A stretch of 64,000 bases of DNA, from positions 248,001 through 312,000 of the forward strand of contig CANMPK010000003.1 in the NCBI GenBank assembly GCA_947499725.1, written 5' to 3'. Below the pieces are notes generated by a model, which was given only the letters and a program-made list of their open reading frames with translations, was not told the DNA's origin and did not search any database. Position 1 is the first letter of the stretch; every line of letters starts with the position of its first letter. Made by a program: the position numbers and the translations under genes. The DNA is from an uncultured Paracoccaceae bacterium (GTDB lineage: Bacteria; Pseudomonadota; Alphaproteobacteria; Rhodobacterales; Rhodobacteraceae). Below are positions 51,031-60,280 of this stretch, piece after piece.

Positions 51031-52337
51031 TTGTCCCCACCGGTCTAGCCTGCGCGATCCTTGTCGGCGGCTTTATTCTTCTTGTTGCTCTGCGTATTCC
51101 AGTGGCCTTTGCGCTGGGCATTGCGACGATTCCTATCGTGATGTTGGACATCCGTCTGACACCCTTCATTTTGCTGGACCGTATGTTCCAGTCTTATAAC
51201 TCGTTCATTTTGTTGGCCGTGCCCTTCTTCTTGTTGGCGGCCAACCTAATGAACTCTGGCAAGATCACCGATAAACTGATCGATCTCGCGCGCGTTCTAA
51301 CCGGCTGGATGCCAGGTGGCCTTGGCCATGTGAACGTTGCGGTCTCTATGTTGTTCGCTGGTATCTCTGGCAGCTCCACAGCGGATGCGGCCGGTTGCGG
51401 TAAGATCCTGATCCCAGCCATGGTGAAAGAGGGCTATGACTCGCGCTTTGCTGTCGCGATTACGGCCTGTTCTTCTGTGATGGGAGTGATCATCCCGCCA
51501 TCGATCTTGATGATCGTTTGGGGGGGCGTGATGCAAACCTCTGTTGGTGCGTTGTTCCTAGCCGGCGCGACACCGGGCTTGATGATTGGCCTGGCCTTGA
51601 TGGCGACGGTTTATGGCTATGCAAAGGTCTATGGCTATCCGATCATTGGTCGCCCGTCGCTCTGTGATATCTGGCATGCCTTCCGTGGAGCCTTCCTCGC
51701 CTTGATGACCCCAATTCTTGTGGTGGGCGGTATCGTTGGCGGTATCGTGACGCCAACAGAAAGCGCGATTATCGCTGCGGCGTATTCCTTGATCTTGGGT
51801 ATGTTCGTCTATCGCACCGTCTCGGTAAAAGACTTGGGGCATATCTTCTATGACACGGGCCGCTTTTCTTCGATCTCGCTCTTTGCGATCGGTACCGCGT
51901 CTGCCTTTGGTTGGTTGCTGGCTTACTATAAAGTTCCTGCATTGATTGTTGGCTTTATGGTCGATCTGAACTTTGGCCCATTTGGCACCGCTCTGGTGAT
52001 TGCAGCGCTGTTCCTATTCTTTGGCCTGTTCATTGATGCGATCCCTACGATCATTATCTTGGGGACGGTTTTGCTGCCCGTGGCGCAGGCCGCTGACATT
52101 CACCCAACTGTCTTCGCAATCATCGGCATTATCTCTTTGGCCTTTGGTCTTGTTACGCCGCCATATGGTTTGTGCCTATTGATCTCTGCGGCCATCGGTG
52201 GATTGAATGTGGTTCAGGTCATGCGCGATGTCGCAATCATCCTTCTGCCGATGCTTGTGATCCTTTTGCTGGTGATCCTATTTCCAGAAATCGCCTTGTG
52301 GCTGCCTAAACTGTTGATGCCTAAGACCTTCCTTTAA
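51027..52337 (+). CDS. TRAP transporter large permease (DctM)
   Basis: 436-aa DctM with about 12 helices, the Na+-coupled transport subunit. The GISGSSTADAAGCGKILIPAM block near 112-132 (quoted in part) and PPSILMIVWGGV near 156-167 are typical, as is GLVTPPYGLCLL near 378-389. ATG overlaps dctQ. A strong terminator follows, closing the operon. Confidence 0.92.
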   Translation: MIVPTGLACAILVGGFILLVALRIPVAFALGIATIPIVMLDIRLTPFILLDRMFQSYNSFILLAVPFFLLAANLMNSGKITDKLIDLARVLTGWMPGGLGHVNVAVSMLFAGISGSSTADAAGCGKILIPAMVKEGYDSRFAVAITACSSVMGVIIPPSILMIVWGGVMQTSVGALFLAGATPGLMIGLALMATVYGYAKVYGYPIIGRPSLCDIWHAFRGAFLALMTPILVVGGIVGGIVTPTESAIIAAAYSLILGMFVYRTVSVKDLGHIFYDTGRFSSISLFAIGTASAFGWLLAYYKVPALIVGFMVDLNFGPFGTALVIAALFLFFGLFIDAIPTIIILGTVLLPVAQAADIHPTVFAIIGIISLAFGLVTPPYGLCLLISAAIGGLNVVQVMRDVAIILLPMLVILLLVILFPEIALWLPKLLMPKTFL

Positions 52338-52364
52338 GCATCCGCGAGGGTTTGGTACTACAAG

Positions 52365-52402
52365 AAATCCCGTTCCTATCGGAGCGGGATTTTTCTTTTT
52401 TT
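52365..52402 (+). terminator. terminator of the TRAP operon
   Basis: AAATCCCGTTCC pairs with GGAGCGGGATTT around TATC (one wobble), followed by TTCTTTTTTT; it lies 27 bases after dctM. Confidence 0.85.
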
Positions 52403-52541
52403 GCTCAAATTTCCGCGACAAACACTCTGACGCGACGTTTTGGCACCAAATTCCCCTAAGATAGAATTGACGTTTAATTCCCAAACGGGCATCCATCTCG
52501 ACAGAATATTGCACGCCAGCAGCCCCAAGAAAGGAAGCCAG

Positions 52542-54194
52542 ATGGCCGACATTGAACGCGAAACAATGGAATATGATGTTGTTATCGTAGGTGCAGGCCC
52601 CGCTGGCCTGTCAGCAGCGATCCGTTTGAAGCAGCTCAATGCTGATCTCGAAGTTGTGGTGCTCGAAAAGGGCTCTGAAGTGGGCGCGCATATCCTGTCT
52701 GGTGCTGTGCTTGATCCATCCGGTCTGGATAAGCTGATCCCTGACTGGAAAGAAAAGGGCGCGCCGCTGAACGTTCCGGTGAAGGAAGATAACTTCTACG
52801 CGTTGGGTGCAGCGGGTCAGATGCGCATTCCGAACTTCCCAATGCCGCCGCTGATGAACAACCACGGCAACTATATCGTATCCATGGGTAACGTCTGCCG
52901 CTGGATGGCGGAGCAAGCCGAGGCGCTGGGCGTTGAAATCTTCCCAGGCATGGCGTGTTCTGAACTGGTCTATGGCGACAATGGCGAAGTCAAAGGTGTG
53001 GTTGCTGGTGTCTTTGGCCTAGAAGCTGACGGCTCCCTCGGCCCGAACTCTGAACCGGGCATGGAGCTGCATGGTAAGTATGTCTTCCTGTCCGAAGGTG
53101 TGCGCGGCAGCCTGTCCAAAGAAGTGATCGAAAAATACGGTCTGTCTGATGATAGCGAGCCACAAAAGTACGGGCTCGGCATGAAAGAGATTTGGGAAAT
53201 CGACCCAGCCAAGCACAAAGAAGGCACCGTGACCCACACAATGGGCTGGCCTTTGGGTAGCAACGCGGGCGGTGGGTCCTTTATCTATCACCTCGAAAAC
53301 AACCAAGTGTACGTCGGTTTCGTGGTTCACCTGAACTACAAGAACCCGCACCTATTCCCATACATGGAATTCCAGCGTTTCAAGCATCACCCAATGGTGG
53401 CTGATTTGCTGAAAGGCGGCAAACGCGTGGCCTACGGCGCGCGCGCGATTTCCGAAGGTGGATACCAATCCATGCCGAAAATGGTCGCCTCTGGCGTTGC
53501 GCTGCTGGGCTGTTCTGTTGGTATGGTCAACGTACCACGCATCAAAGGCAACCATAACGCGATGCTGTCAGGTATTGCCGCTGCCGAAGCTGCCTATGCT
53601 GCGATCCAAGAGGGCCGTTCTGGTGATGAACTGCATGACTACGAAACCGAAGTGCGCAAAGGCCCAATTGGTAAGGACCTGAAGAAGGTGCGCAACGTTA
53701 AACCGCTTTGGTCCAAATTTGGCATGGTGGCGTCTCTGGCGATTGGTGGCTTTGACATGTGGGTGCAAACCATCACCAAAGGTTTCTCACCTCTCGGTAC
53801 CCTCAAGCACGGTAAAAACGACGCGCAAGCGACAGAGCCAGCTTCAGCGCACAAGCCGATCGATTATCCAAAGCCAGATGGCACACTATCCTTTGACCGT
53901 CTCACGAACGTAAGCTTTGCGATGACGAACCATGAGGAAAGCCAGCCTTGCCATTTGCAATTGGCCGATCCGATGCTGCCGATCAGTGACAACCTGCCAA
54001 TGTACGACGAACCAGCGCAGCGCTATTGCCCAGCAGGCGTTTACGAAGTGCTGGAAAAAGATGGTAAGAAAGAGTTTGTGGTGAACTTCCAAAACTGTGT
54101 TCACTGTAAAACTTGCGACATCAAAGATCCGGCTCAAAATATCACCTGGGTCACCCCACAAGGGGGCGATGGGCCGAACTACCCAAACATGTAA
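52542..54194 (+). CDS. electron transfer flavoprotein-ubiquinone oxidoreductase
   Basis: 550-aa EtfQO passes electrons from ETF (fed by acyl-CoA and other dehydrogenases) to ubiquinone at the inner membrane. N-terminal FAD site VVIVGAGPAGLSAAIRL near 13-29; the 4Fe-4S cysteines lie in RYCPAGVYEV and FQNCVHCKTCDIKDP near 504-540. The ATG follows AAGGAAG. It is monocistronic between two strong terminators. It would receive electrons produced by the DmdC-like dehydrogenase. Confidence 0.94.
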   Translation: MADIERETMEYDVVIVGAGPAGLSAAIRLKQLNADLEVVVLEKGSEVGAHILSGAVLDPSGLDKLIPDWKEKGAPLNVPVKEDNFYALGAAGQMRIPNFPMPPLMNNHGNYIVSMGNVCRWMAEQAEALGVEIFPGMACSELVYGDNGEVKGVVAGVFGLEADGSLGPNSEPGMELHGKYVFLSEGVRGSLSKEVIEKYGLSDDSEPQKYGLGMKEIWEIDPAKHKEGTVTHTMGWPLGSNAGGGSFIYHLENNQVYVGFVVHLNYKNPHLFPYMEFQRFKHHPMVADLLKGGKRVAYGARAISEGGYQSMPKMVASGVALLGCSVGMVNVPRIKGNHNAMLSGIAAAEAAYAAIQEGRSGDELHDYETEVRKGPIGKDLKKVRNVKPLWSKFGMVASLAIGGFDMWVQTITKGFSPLGTLKHGKNDAQATEPASAHKPIDYPKPDGTLSFDRLTNVSFAMTNHEESQPCHLQLADPMLPISDNLPMYDEPAQRYCPAGVYEVLEKDGKKEFVVNFQNCVHCKTCDIKDPAQNITWVTPQGGDGPNYPNM

Positions 54195-54197
54195 AGT

Positions 54198-54229
54198 AAA
54201 AACGCTCGCCTCTACGGCGAGCGTTTTTT
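54198..54229 (+). terminator. terminator after etfQO
   Basis: AACGCTCGCC and GGCGAGCGTT pair around TCTAC, preceded by AAA and followed by TTTTT, immediately after the EtfQO stop. Probably works in both directions. Confidence 0.88.
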
Positions 54230-54403
54230 TAGAGGGGAAGCATTCCGTATGTGCTTTCCCAAGGTTTTGCGCAAAAATACGCCAAAATCTTCGCGCACTC
54301 CCAACCACAGGTATAATCAACAGTATGTGAAGGCGACGCGGCATTGCACGTTGCATTTTGCCCGTTTAGGGTTGCTTGGTGGACCTTTCAAAAGGAGTGC
54401 CCT

Positions 54404-56113
54404 GTGACCAGAAAACTACTGCGTGTATTGGCAACCGCCGCCCTATTGGGAACAACTGCGCTGACAGCTCAGGCCGAGACTAATGCCGGCGCCTATTTGG
54501 CAGCTCGTGCGGCGTCCTTTGAAAGCGACTTTGAGACTGCTTCAAAATATTACACTCAGCTTTTGGTCCAAGATCCGTCCGATCCTTTCTTGCTCGAAAA
54601 TTTGGTTGTGACCAATCTGTCCCTTGGACATATGGACAAAACCATACCAATCGCGCGCCGTTTGGATGCAGAGGGCATCAGCAGTCAAATCGCCAATATG
54701 AGTTTGCTGGCTGATTTGGTCGTGAAGCAAGAATTTGATACCCTGATTGAACGTCTGGAAAATGAACAGGGCATCGGCCCACTTGTTGACGGGCTCGTCT
54801 CAGCTTGGGCGCGTTTGGGGCAGGGTAAAATGTCCATGGCGCTCGAAGAATTTGATCGCATTGCAGAAGAACCAGGCCTCGCGGGCTTTGCTTTGTATCA
54901 CAAAGCTTTGGCCATGGCCTCAGTTGGTGATTTCGAAGGGGCCGAAAATATCTATGGCGGTGACGAAGCTAACACGGTTCAACTGACCCGCCGTGGCGCA
55001 ATGGCGCATATCGAAATTCTCAGCCAGCTAGAGCGCAACGACGATGCCATGACAGTGCTGGATTCGCTGTTTGGATTGGACCTTGATCCACAACTTCGCA
55101 CCATGCGGGCTTCTTTGGAAGCTGGCGAAATGCTGCCCTTTACGCACGTCCTAGGCGCGCGCGACGGGGTGGCCGAAGTATTCTTTAGTCTCGCGAGTGC
55201 TTTGAAAGAAGATGCCGCACCGGACTATACGTTGCTCTATTCGCGTATCGCTGAATACCTGCGCCCAGACCACATCGATGCACTTTTGCTAACAGCAGAA
55301 ATGCTCGAACAGGTCCAGCAATACGATCTTGCGACAGAAGTGTATAAATCTGTTCCCGCAGATAACTTTGCGTTTCATGCCGCCGAACTCGGTCGCGCCG
55401 AAGCTCTGCGCCGGTCTGATAAGGTTGAGGCCGCAATTGAGGTGATGGAGCAGCTATCACGTACACATGGCGACCTCCCTATCGTTCATACTTCACTTGG
55501 CGATATTTTGCGCCAACAGCAGGACTTTGGAAAAGCAGCTCAGGCATATGATCGTGCGCTTGGCTTGTTTGATAGCCCCGATGAAAGCCAGTGGTTCTCT
55601 TTTTACGCACGCGGCATTTGCTATGAACGTTTAGGGGATTGGGAAAAGGCCGAGGCAGATTTTCGCACCGCGCTCGAGCTAAACCCAGGCCAGCCTCAGG
55701 TGTTGAATTACCTAGGGTATTCGCTTGTTGAAAAACAGGTGAAGCTTGATGAGGCGCTTTCGATGATCGAACAGGCCGCCGACGCACGCCCAAACAGTGG
55801 CTACATTATCGATAGCTTGGGTTGGGTTCTGTTCCGCCTAGGCCGCTATGACGAAGCGGTGGGCCATATGGAACGCGCGGCTGAATTGATGCCGGTCGAT
55901 CCTGTGGTAAATGATCACCTAGGCGATGTGTATTGGGCTGTAGGTCGTCACACAGAGGCGCAATTCCAATGGATGCGCGCCTTGTCATTCGTCGATGAAG
56001 AAACCGCAGCTGAAGCGAAGCCAGATCGTATTCGCGCCAAACTCGAACGCGGGTTAGATGCGGTTTTGGCGGAAGAGGGCTCAGAGCCGATTCAGGTAGC
56101 CAACGGTGGCTAG
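54404..56113 (+). CDS. exported tetratricopeptide-repeat protein
   Basis: 569-aa protein with a signal peptide (about 1-24, ending AQA) and TPR repeats over most of its length, clearest near 410-530 (FYARGICYERLGDWEKAEAD; YDEAVGHMERAAELMPVDP). TPRs mediate protein contacts; in roseobacters such a protein often precedes ispE. It starts with GTG preceded by AAAAGGAG at seven bases; the ATG upstream adds residues that disrupt the signal peptide. Overlaps ispE by eight bases. Confidence 0.82.
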   Translation: MTRKLLRVLATAALLGTTALTAQAETNAGAYLAARAASFESDFETASKYYTQLLVQDPSDPFLLENLVVTNLSLGHMDKTIPIARRLDAEGISSQIANMSLLADLVVKQEFDTLIERLENEQGIGPLVDGLVSAWARLGQGKMSMALEEFDRIAEEPGLAGFALYHKALAMASVGDFEGAENIYGGDEANTVQLTRRGAMAHIEILSQLERNDDAMTVLDSLFGLDLDPQLRTMRASLEAGEMLPFTHVLGARDGVAEVFFSLASALKEDAAPDYTLLYSRIAEYLRPDHIDALLLTAEMLEQVQQYDLATEVYKSVPADNFAFHAAELGRAEALRRSDKVEAAIEVMEQLSRTHGDLPIVHTSLGDILRQQQDFGKAAQAYDRALGLFDSPDESQWFSFYARGICYERLGDWEKAEADFRTALELNPGQPQVLNYLGYSLVEKQVKLDEALSMIEQAADARPNSGYIIDSLGWVLFRLGRYDEAVGHMERAAELMPVDPVVNDHLGDVYWAVGRHTEAQFQWMRALSFVDEETAAEAKPDRIRAKLERGLDAVLAEEGSEPIQVANGG

Positions 56114-56981
56114 CAGTACGGCCTTCGCTCCGGCGAAGATTAATCTTACCTTGCACGTCACTGGGCAGCGCGCAGATGGATATCATCTGCTCGATTCCTT
56201 GGTGGTTTTTGCTGACATTGGCGATCAAATCTATTGCCAGCCTTCTGAAGGCCTGTCCCTTTCTGTCGATGGTCCGATGTCCAAAGGTGTTCCAACAGAT
56301 GGTTCTAACCTCGTGTTGAAGGCTGCCCATTTGTACAGAGACGGCGCAGGCGTCGGGGCAGGGGCGCACATTACACTCACCAAGTCATTGCCAGCCGCGT
56401 CAGGGATCGGCGGAGGATCTTCCGACGCGGCTGCCGCTCTGCGCGCGTTGTCTGCATTGTGGAAGGTGGATTGCCCCAAGCCGACTGATACATTGTCCCT
56501 CGGTGCAGACCTACCGGTTTGCGTTGATCCTGTTCCTCAACGGATGCGTGGCGTTGGTGAAAAGCTTTCGCAAGTCGCGAAGGTCCCGGAGCTTGCCATT
56601 CTGTTGGTCAATCCACGGATCGAAGTCCCCACGCCAAGTGTGTTTAAGGCAACGACGAAGAAAGATAATCCGGCAATGGAAGAGGTGCTGCCCGCTTGGG
56701 CGGATGCCGATGATTTTCTTGCATGGCTCATGGCAACACGAAATGACATGCAACCTGCCGCGGAAGCCATTGCGCCAGAAATTACGGGCTGCCTTAAAGC
56801 AATTTCTGCCACACAGGGCGTTCGTTTAAGTCGTATGTCCGGCTCCGGCGCGACTTGCTTTGGCTTGTACCGCACTCTTCAAGAGGCAATGGCAGCAAAG
56901 CAAGTCATGCAAACGAACCACCCAGATTGGTGGATCGAAGCAGGCAGAACGGGGGCGACCCCAACCTCTCCAGAGCTTTAA
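56106..56981 (+). CDS. ispE: 4-diphosphocytidyl-2-C-methyl-D-erythritol kinase
   Basis: 291-aa GHMP kinase of the MEP isoprenoid pathway. FAPAKINLTLHVTGQRADGYH near the N terminus (quoted in part), the ATP loop LPAASGIGGGSSDAAAAL near 97-114 and RMSGSGATCFGL near 243-254 are characteristic. GTG start inside the end of the TPR gene. Provides precursors for the polyprenyl synthase encoded next, which is convergent. Confidence 0.94.
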   Translation: MASSTAFAPAKINLTLHVTGQRADGYHLLDSLVVFADIGDQIYCQPSEGLSLSVDGPMSKGVPTDGSNLVLKAAHLYRDGAGVGAGAHITLTKSLPAASGIGGGSSDAAAALRALSALWKVDCPKPTDTLSLGADLPVCVDPVPQRMRGVGEKLSQVAKVPELAILLVNPRIEVPTPSVFKATTKKDNPAMEEVLPAWADADDFLAWLMATRNDMQPAAEAIAPEITGCLKAISATQGVRLSRMSGSGATCFGLYRTLQEAMAAKQVMQTNHPDWWIEAGRTGATPTSPEL

Positions 56982-56984
56982 GGC

Positions 56985-57989
56985 TTAGTTGATCCGCGCA
57001 ACCACATAGTCGGCAATGTCGATCAGCAGATCTTTGATTTCGTGATCTGGCAGCGCTTGCATCGCTTCTTTTGCTTTTCCAGCCCAATGCAACGCGTCTT
57101 CGCGCGTGGCTTCTAGCGTTTTGTGCTTGTGCAGCATCGAAAGCGCATGATCGAGATCACCGTCTTCCTGTTTGCCTTTACCGATAGTGCGCTCCCAAAA
57201 GGCGCGCTCATCCTCATCTGCTTTTGCAATCGCCTTGATCACTGGCAAAGTCAGCTTGCGCTCGCGGAAGTCATCCCCAATGTTCTTTCCTGTGGCAGAG
57301 CTATCGCCTTGATAATCCAGTAAATCATCTACGATTTGGAAGGACACGCCCAAAGCATCACCATAGTCAAACAAGGCTTGAACGATGCTTTCATCCGCGC
57401 CGGCAATAACGCCACCGACTTCGGTTGCAGCCGAGAACAGGGCCGCCGTTTTGCCGCGAACAATCTGCAAATAAGTATCTTCGCCGGTGCGTAGATCCGT
57501 TGCTGCTGTCAGCTGCAAAACCTCACCTTCCGCGATGGTGGCAGAGGCATTGGCCAAGATGTCCAGCACGCGCAGGCTGCCGGTTTCCACCATCAATTGG
57601 AAAGAACGAGAGAATAGGTAGTCGCCAACCAAAACAGAGCTTTGGTTGTCCCACAAAAGATTCGCTGTTGGGCGACCGCGGCGTTGTGCGCTTTCATCGA
57701 CAACATCATCGTGCAGCAAGGTTGCTGTGTGAATAAATTCTACCGTCGCAGCAAGGTGCACATGATACGGGCCATCATAGCCGCACAGATTGGCCGCAGC
57801 CAATGTCAGTATAGGGCGCAAGCGCTTGCCGCCCGCGCCAACCAAATGTGCTGTGACTTCGGGAATGCGCGGTGCATGTTTGCTTGCCATACGCTCTGTG
57901 ATCAGATCGTTCACTTTGGCCAAATCATCGGCCAATAATGCGCTTAGCGCCTCATGCGGTTTGGTTACGGCGTGGTCCAGACCCATCAC
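56985..57989 (-). CDS. ispB: polyprenyl diphosphate synthase (quinone side chain)
   Basis: 334-aa all-trans polyprenyl synthase of the IspB type, making the long prenyl chain for ubiquinone that UbiA attaches. First Asp-rich motif LLHDDVVDESAQRRGRPTAN near 92-111, second motif DDLLD near 220-224. Chain length (octa- or decaprenyl) cannot be decided; alphaproteobacteria generally make Q-10. Two tandem ATGs at the start. Divergent from the DUF2007 gene with 53 bases between. Confidence 0.9.
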   Translation of the reverse strand: MMGLDHAVTKPHEALSALLADDLAKVNDLITERMASKHAPRIPEVTAHLVGAGGKRLRPILTLAAANLCGYDGPYHVHLAATVEFIHTATLLHDDVVDESAQRRGRPTANLLWDNQSSVLVGDYLFSRSFQLMVETGSLRVLDILANASATIAEGEVLQLTAATDLRTGEDTYLQIVRGKTAALFSAATEVGGVIAGADESIVQALFDYGDALGVSFQIVDDLLDYQGDSSATGKNIGDDFRERKLTLPVIKAIAKADEDERAFWERTIGKGKQEDGDLDHALSMLHKHKTLEATREDALHWAGKAKEAMQALPDHEIKDLLIDIADYVVARIN

Positions 57990-58042
57990 TCTCTCTTCAC
58001 AAGTCTCGACATTTGTCCAAACTTGCCCTTACATCCCCAGAT

Positions 58043-58261
58043 ATGAAAGAACTTTTGCGCACCACTGATCCAACGATCGTTGCCTTCGCGATGGCACTCC
58101 TTCAAGGAGAGGGTATAGACTGCTTTGAAATGGACGTAAATATGAGCGTTCTAGAAGGGGGGATTGGTATCTTCCCACGCCGCATTTTAGTGCACGCTGA
58201 CGACATAGAACGCGCAGAGCGTGTGATGAAGGATAATGATATTCCTCTGGGGCGACCGTGA
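58043..58261 (+). CDS. DUF2007-family small protein
   Basis: 72-aa soluble protein, MKELLRTTDPTIVAFAMALLQGEGI..., ending DNDIPLGRP, typical of DUF2007 (a GlnB-like/ferredoxin-like fold proposed to signal). It overlaps the following methyltransferase gene by GTGA, as is common in this family of genomes. Role unknown. Confidence 0.8.
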   Translation: MKELLRTTDPTIVAFAMALLQGEGIDCFEMDVNMSVLEGGIGIFPRRILVHADDIERAERVMKDNDIPLGRP

Positions 58262-59013
58262 CGGGAAATACCACTAAAAATGAATACCTTGGCGGTCGTG
58301 TTTTGATCCGCCAGCCCAAAATCGGGTATCGCGCAGGCGTTGATCCGGTGCTTTTAGCAGCAGCTGTTCCCGCGTCGTCTGGTCAATCGGTACTCGAACT
58401 CGGAACCGGTGTCGGAACTGCGGCGCTATGTCTCGCGGAACGCGTGGCAGGATTGACCCTCACAGGTGTTGAAATTCAACCCGAATACGCCCAGCTTGCG
58501 CGCGATAATGGCGAGCTTAATAGTGAAGACTTTACTGTTTATACCGCGGATCTGACCGACCTTCCGCCGGAGGTTAAGCAGCAACGCTATGATCATGTGA
58601 TTGCCAATCCCCCTTATTTTGATCGAGCTGCGGGCTTCGCCGCCAGAGATACCGGGCGCGAAACAGCAATGGGCGAAGATACACCGTTGGAAATATGGTT
58701 AGATGTCGCCTCTCGACGGGTTGCGCCCAAGGGCTTTCTGACCTTCATTCATAGGGCAGAGCGCCTAAATTGCCTTCTATCTCATCTCCCTTCCAGCCTC
58801 GGTTCAGTGCAAGTTCAACCGTTGCAGCCTAGGGAAGGACGCGACTCGCATCTTTTGATCCTGCGTGCACGTCATTCTGGCCGCTCGCCGCTTCGGTTGC
58901 ATGCGCCAATTCGCATGCACGAGGGGGCATTTCACGCTGAAGATCGGGATGATTACACGCCAGAAATCCGCTCGGTTTTGCGCGGTGGCGATTCACTGCC
59001 GATCCCAGATTAA
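58258..59013 (+). CDS. tRNA1(Val)-adenine37-N6 methyltransferase-like (TrmN6)
   Basis: 251-aa class I methyltransferase. SAM site VLELGTGVGTAAL near 44-56 and catalytic IANPPYFDRAAG near 119-130 match the TrmN6 (YfiC) group of adenine-N6 enzymes. Substrate could be tRNA-Val or another nucleic acid or protein (PrmC-related motifs), so no gene symbol is given. Starts with GTG overlapping the DUF2007 stop. Confidence 0.82.
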   Translation: MTGNTTKNEYLGGRVLIRQPKIGYRAGVDPVLLAAAVPASSGQSVLELGTGVGTAALCLAERVAGLTLTGVEIQPEYAQLARDNGELNSEDFTVYTADLTDLPPEVKQQRYDHVIANPPYFDRAAGFAARDTGRETAMGEDTPLEIWLDVASRRVAPKGFLTFIHRAERLNCLLSHLPSSLGSVQVQPLQPREGRDSHLLILRARHSGRSPLRLHAPIRMHEGAFHAEDRDDYTPEIRSVLRGGDSLPIPD

Positions 59014-59205
59014 GCATGAAGACCTATTGGGCTGCAGCGTAAATTGCCGAGCTTATTTAATTTTCTTGCGCAAACTCATACGTCAACTGCCCTAAAATTA
59101 AGCCTGTTCAGCGCTGGAATGCACTATGCTGCGCCTGCAGCGTGACAGGTGCACAATTTTGTGATGCACTGGTGGGGTTAATCTAACCTGAGAGAGGAAC
59201 TGCCT

Positions 59206-59370
59206 ATGAGCGTTATGTCGCATTTGGAAGAACTGAAACGGAAACACGAAACCCTCTCAAAGCAAGTCGAAGACGAACAGCGCGCGCCAGGATCTAGTGA
59301 TCTTAGTATCGCATCAATGAAGAAACAGAAGCTCAAAATTAAAGAGCAAATTCAGCGCCTGTCTGCTTAA
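59206..59370 (+). CDS. DUF465-family coiled-coil protein (YdcH-like)
   Basis: 54-aa highly charged helical protein, MSVMSHLEELKRKHETLSKQ... ending KIKEQIQRLSA, matching the DUF465/YdcH pattern. GAGAGGAA precedes the ATG. A two-way hairpin follows at 59390. Function unknown in all bacteria. Confidence 0.8.
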   Translation: MSVMSHLEELKRKHETLSKQVEDEQRAPGSSDLSIASMKKQKLKIKEQIQRLSA

Positions 59371-59389
59371 CTTACTTAGCCATTTCAGT

Positions 59390-59425
59390 GCCCCGTTTCA
59401 TGAAGAAGCGGGGCGTTTATGTTTT
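59390..59425 (+). terminator. terminator after DUF465 gene
   Basis: GCCCCGTTTC and GAAGCGGGGC pair around ATGAA (one wobble), followed by GTTTATGTTTTT. It serves the DUF465 gene and overlaps the end of the convergent EamA gene. Confidence 0.75.
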
Positions 59426-60280
59426 TATGCTCGCTCGGGCCGCCAACAAGGCGCCAGCGGTAATTAATATGGCCGACAAAGCCAAAGACCAACTTGCTGT
59501 CGCGACCCCTGCCAGCACCAAGATTATGGTCGATAGTAAAGGTGCCGCATAAGACGCCGTACCCAAAAGTTGAATATCGCCTTTCTTCACCCCGATATCC
59601 CACACATAAAAAGCAAGACCGACAGGCCCTAAGCCAAGAGCCAGCACTGATCCCCAACCAAGGGCATCCGTTGGCCAAACGGTCGTTTCAAAAGCCTTGT
59701 GCAGACCAAATGACAAGATCGCCGTTGCGGCGCAGAATACAGAAACAGCAGCCGTCGGCACATCGCCAAGCTTGCGGGACAGAACAGAATACCCAGACCA
59801 AAAAAGCGCGCAGCCAAAGGCCAATACATATCCTGGGGCAGCGCTTGATCGAAATCCCTCACCGCCTCCTAAAATGATCACAGCGGCACCTGAAAAAGCG
59901 ACGAAGGCCCCAGCCAAATGCCCCGCGCGCAGCCGTTCGCCCGGTAAAAGTCCAGAGAATAAAACGATCAGAAGGGGCCACAAATATGCGATCAATCCCG
60001 CTTCTGCGGCAGGTGCCAAACGCAAGGCGCTAAAATAGAGTGCGTGATACCCAAAAAGACCCAATGTGCCAAAGGCATAGACCTTTAGGGGAATGCGGTG
60101 CAGCGATGCAAATTCACCAGATGCACCCGCCCAAATGAGGCCCACAAGCCCCCCGATCGCAAAGCACAATGCGTTCAGCTGCAACGCGGGCATGGGCTGT
60201 GTGCCTACTGTGAATAGGGCCAAGAACGCCCAAAGGAGAACGGCAATGAAGCCGATGGCAGTGGCTTTACGGCTGCTCAT
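59417..60280 (-). CDS. EamA/DMT-superfamily transporter
   Basis: 287-aa inner-membrane protein with ten helices in two EamA repeats (AFLALFTVGTQPMPAL; LVAFSGAAVIILGGGEG in the first, GLGPVGLAFYVWDIGVKKGD in the second). Family members export amino acids or metabolites. Its start overlaps the LysR stop by ATGA, so it is very likely the target and partner of that regulator. Confidence 0.85.
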   Translation of the reverse strand: MSSRKATAIGFIAVLLWAFLALFTVGTQPMPALQLNALCFAIGGLVGLIWAGASGEFASLHRIPLKVYAFGTLGLFGYHALYFSALRLAPAAEAGLIAYLWPLLIVLFSGLLPGERLRAGHLAGAFVAFSGAAVIILGGGEGFRSSAAPGYVLAFGCALFWSGYSVLSRKLGDVPTAAVSVFCAATAILSFGLHKAFETTVWPTDALGWGSVLALGLGPVGLAFYVWDIGVKKGDIQLLGTASYAAPLLSTIILVLAGVATASWSLALSAILITAGALLAARASIKT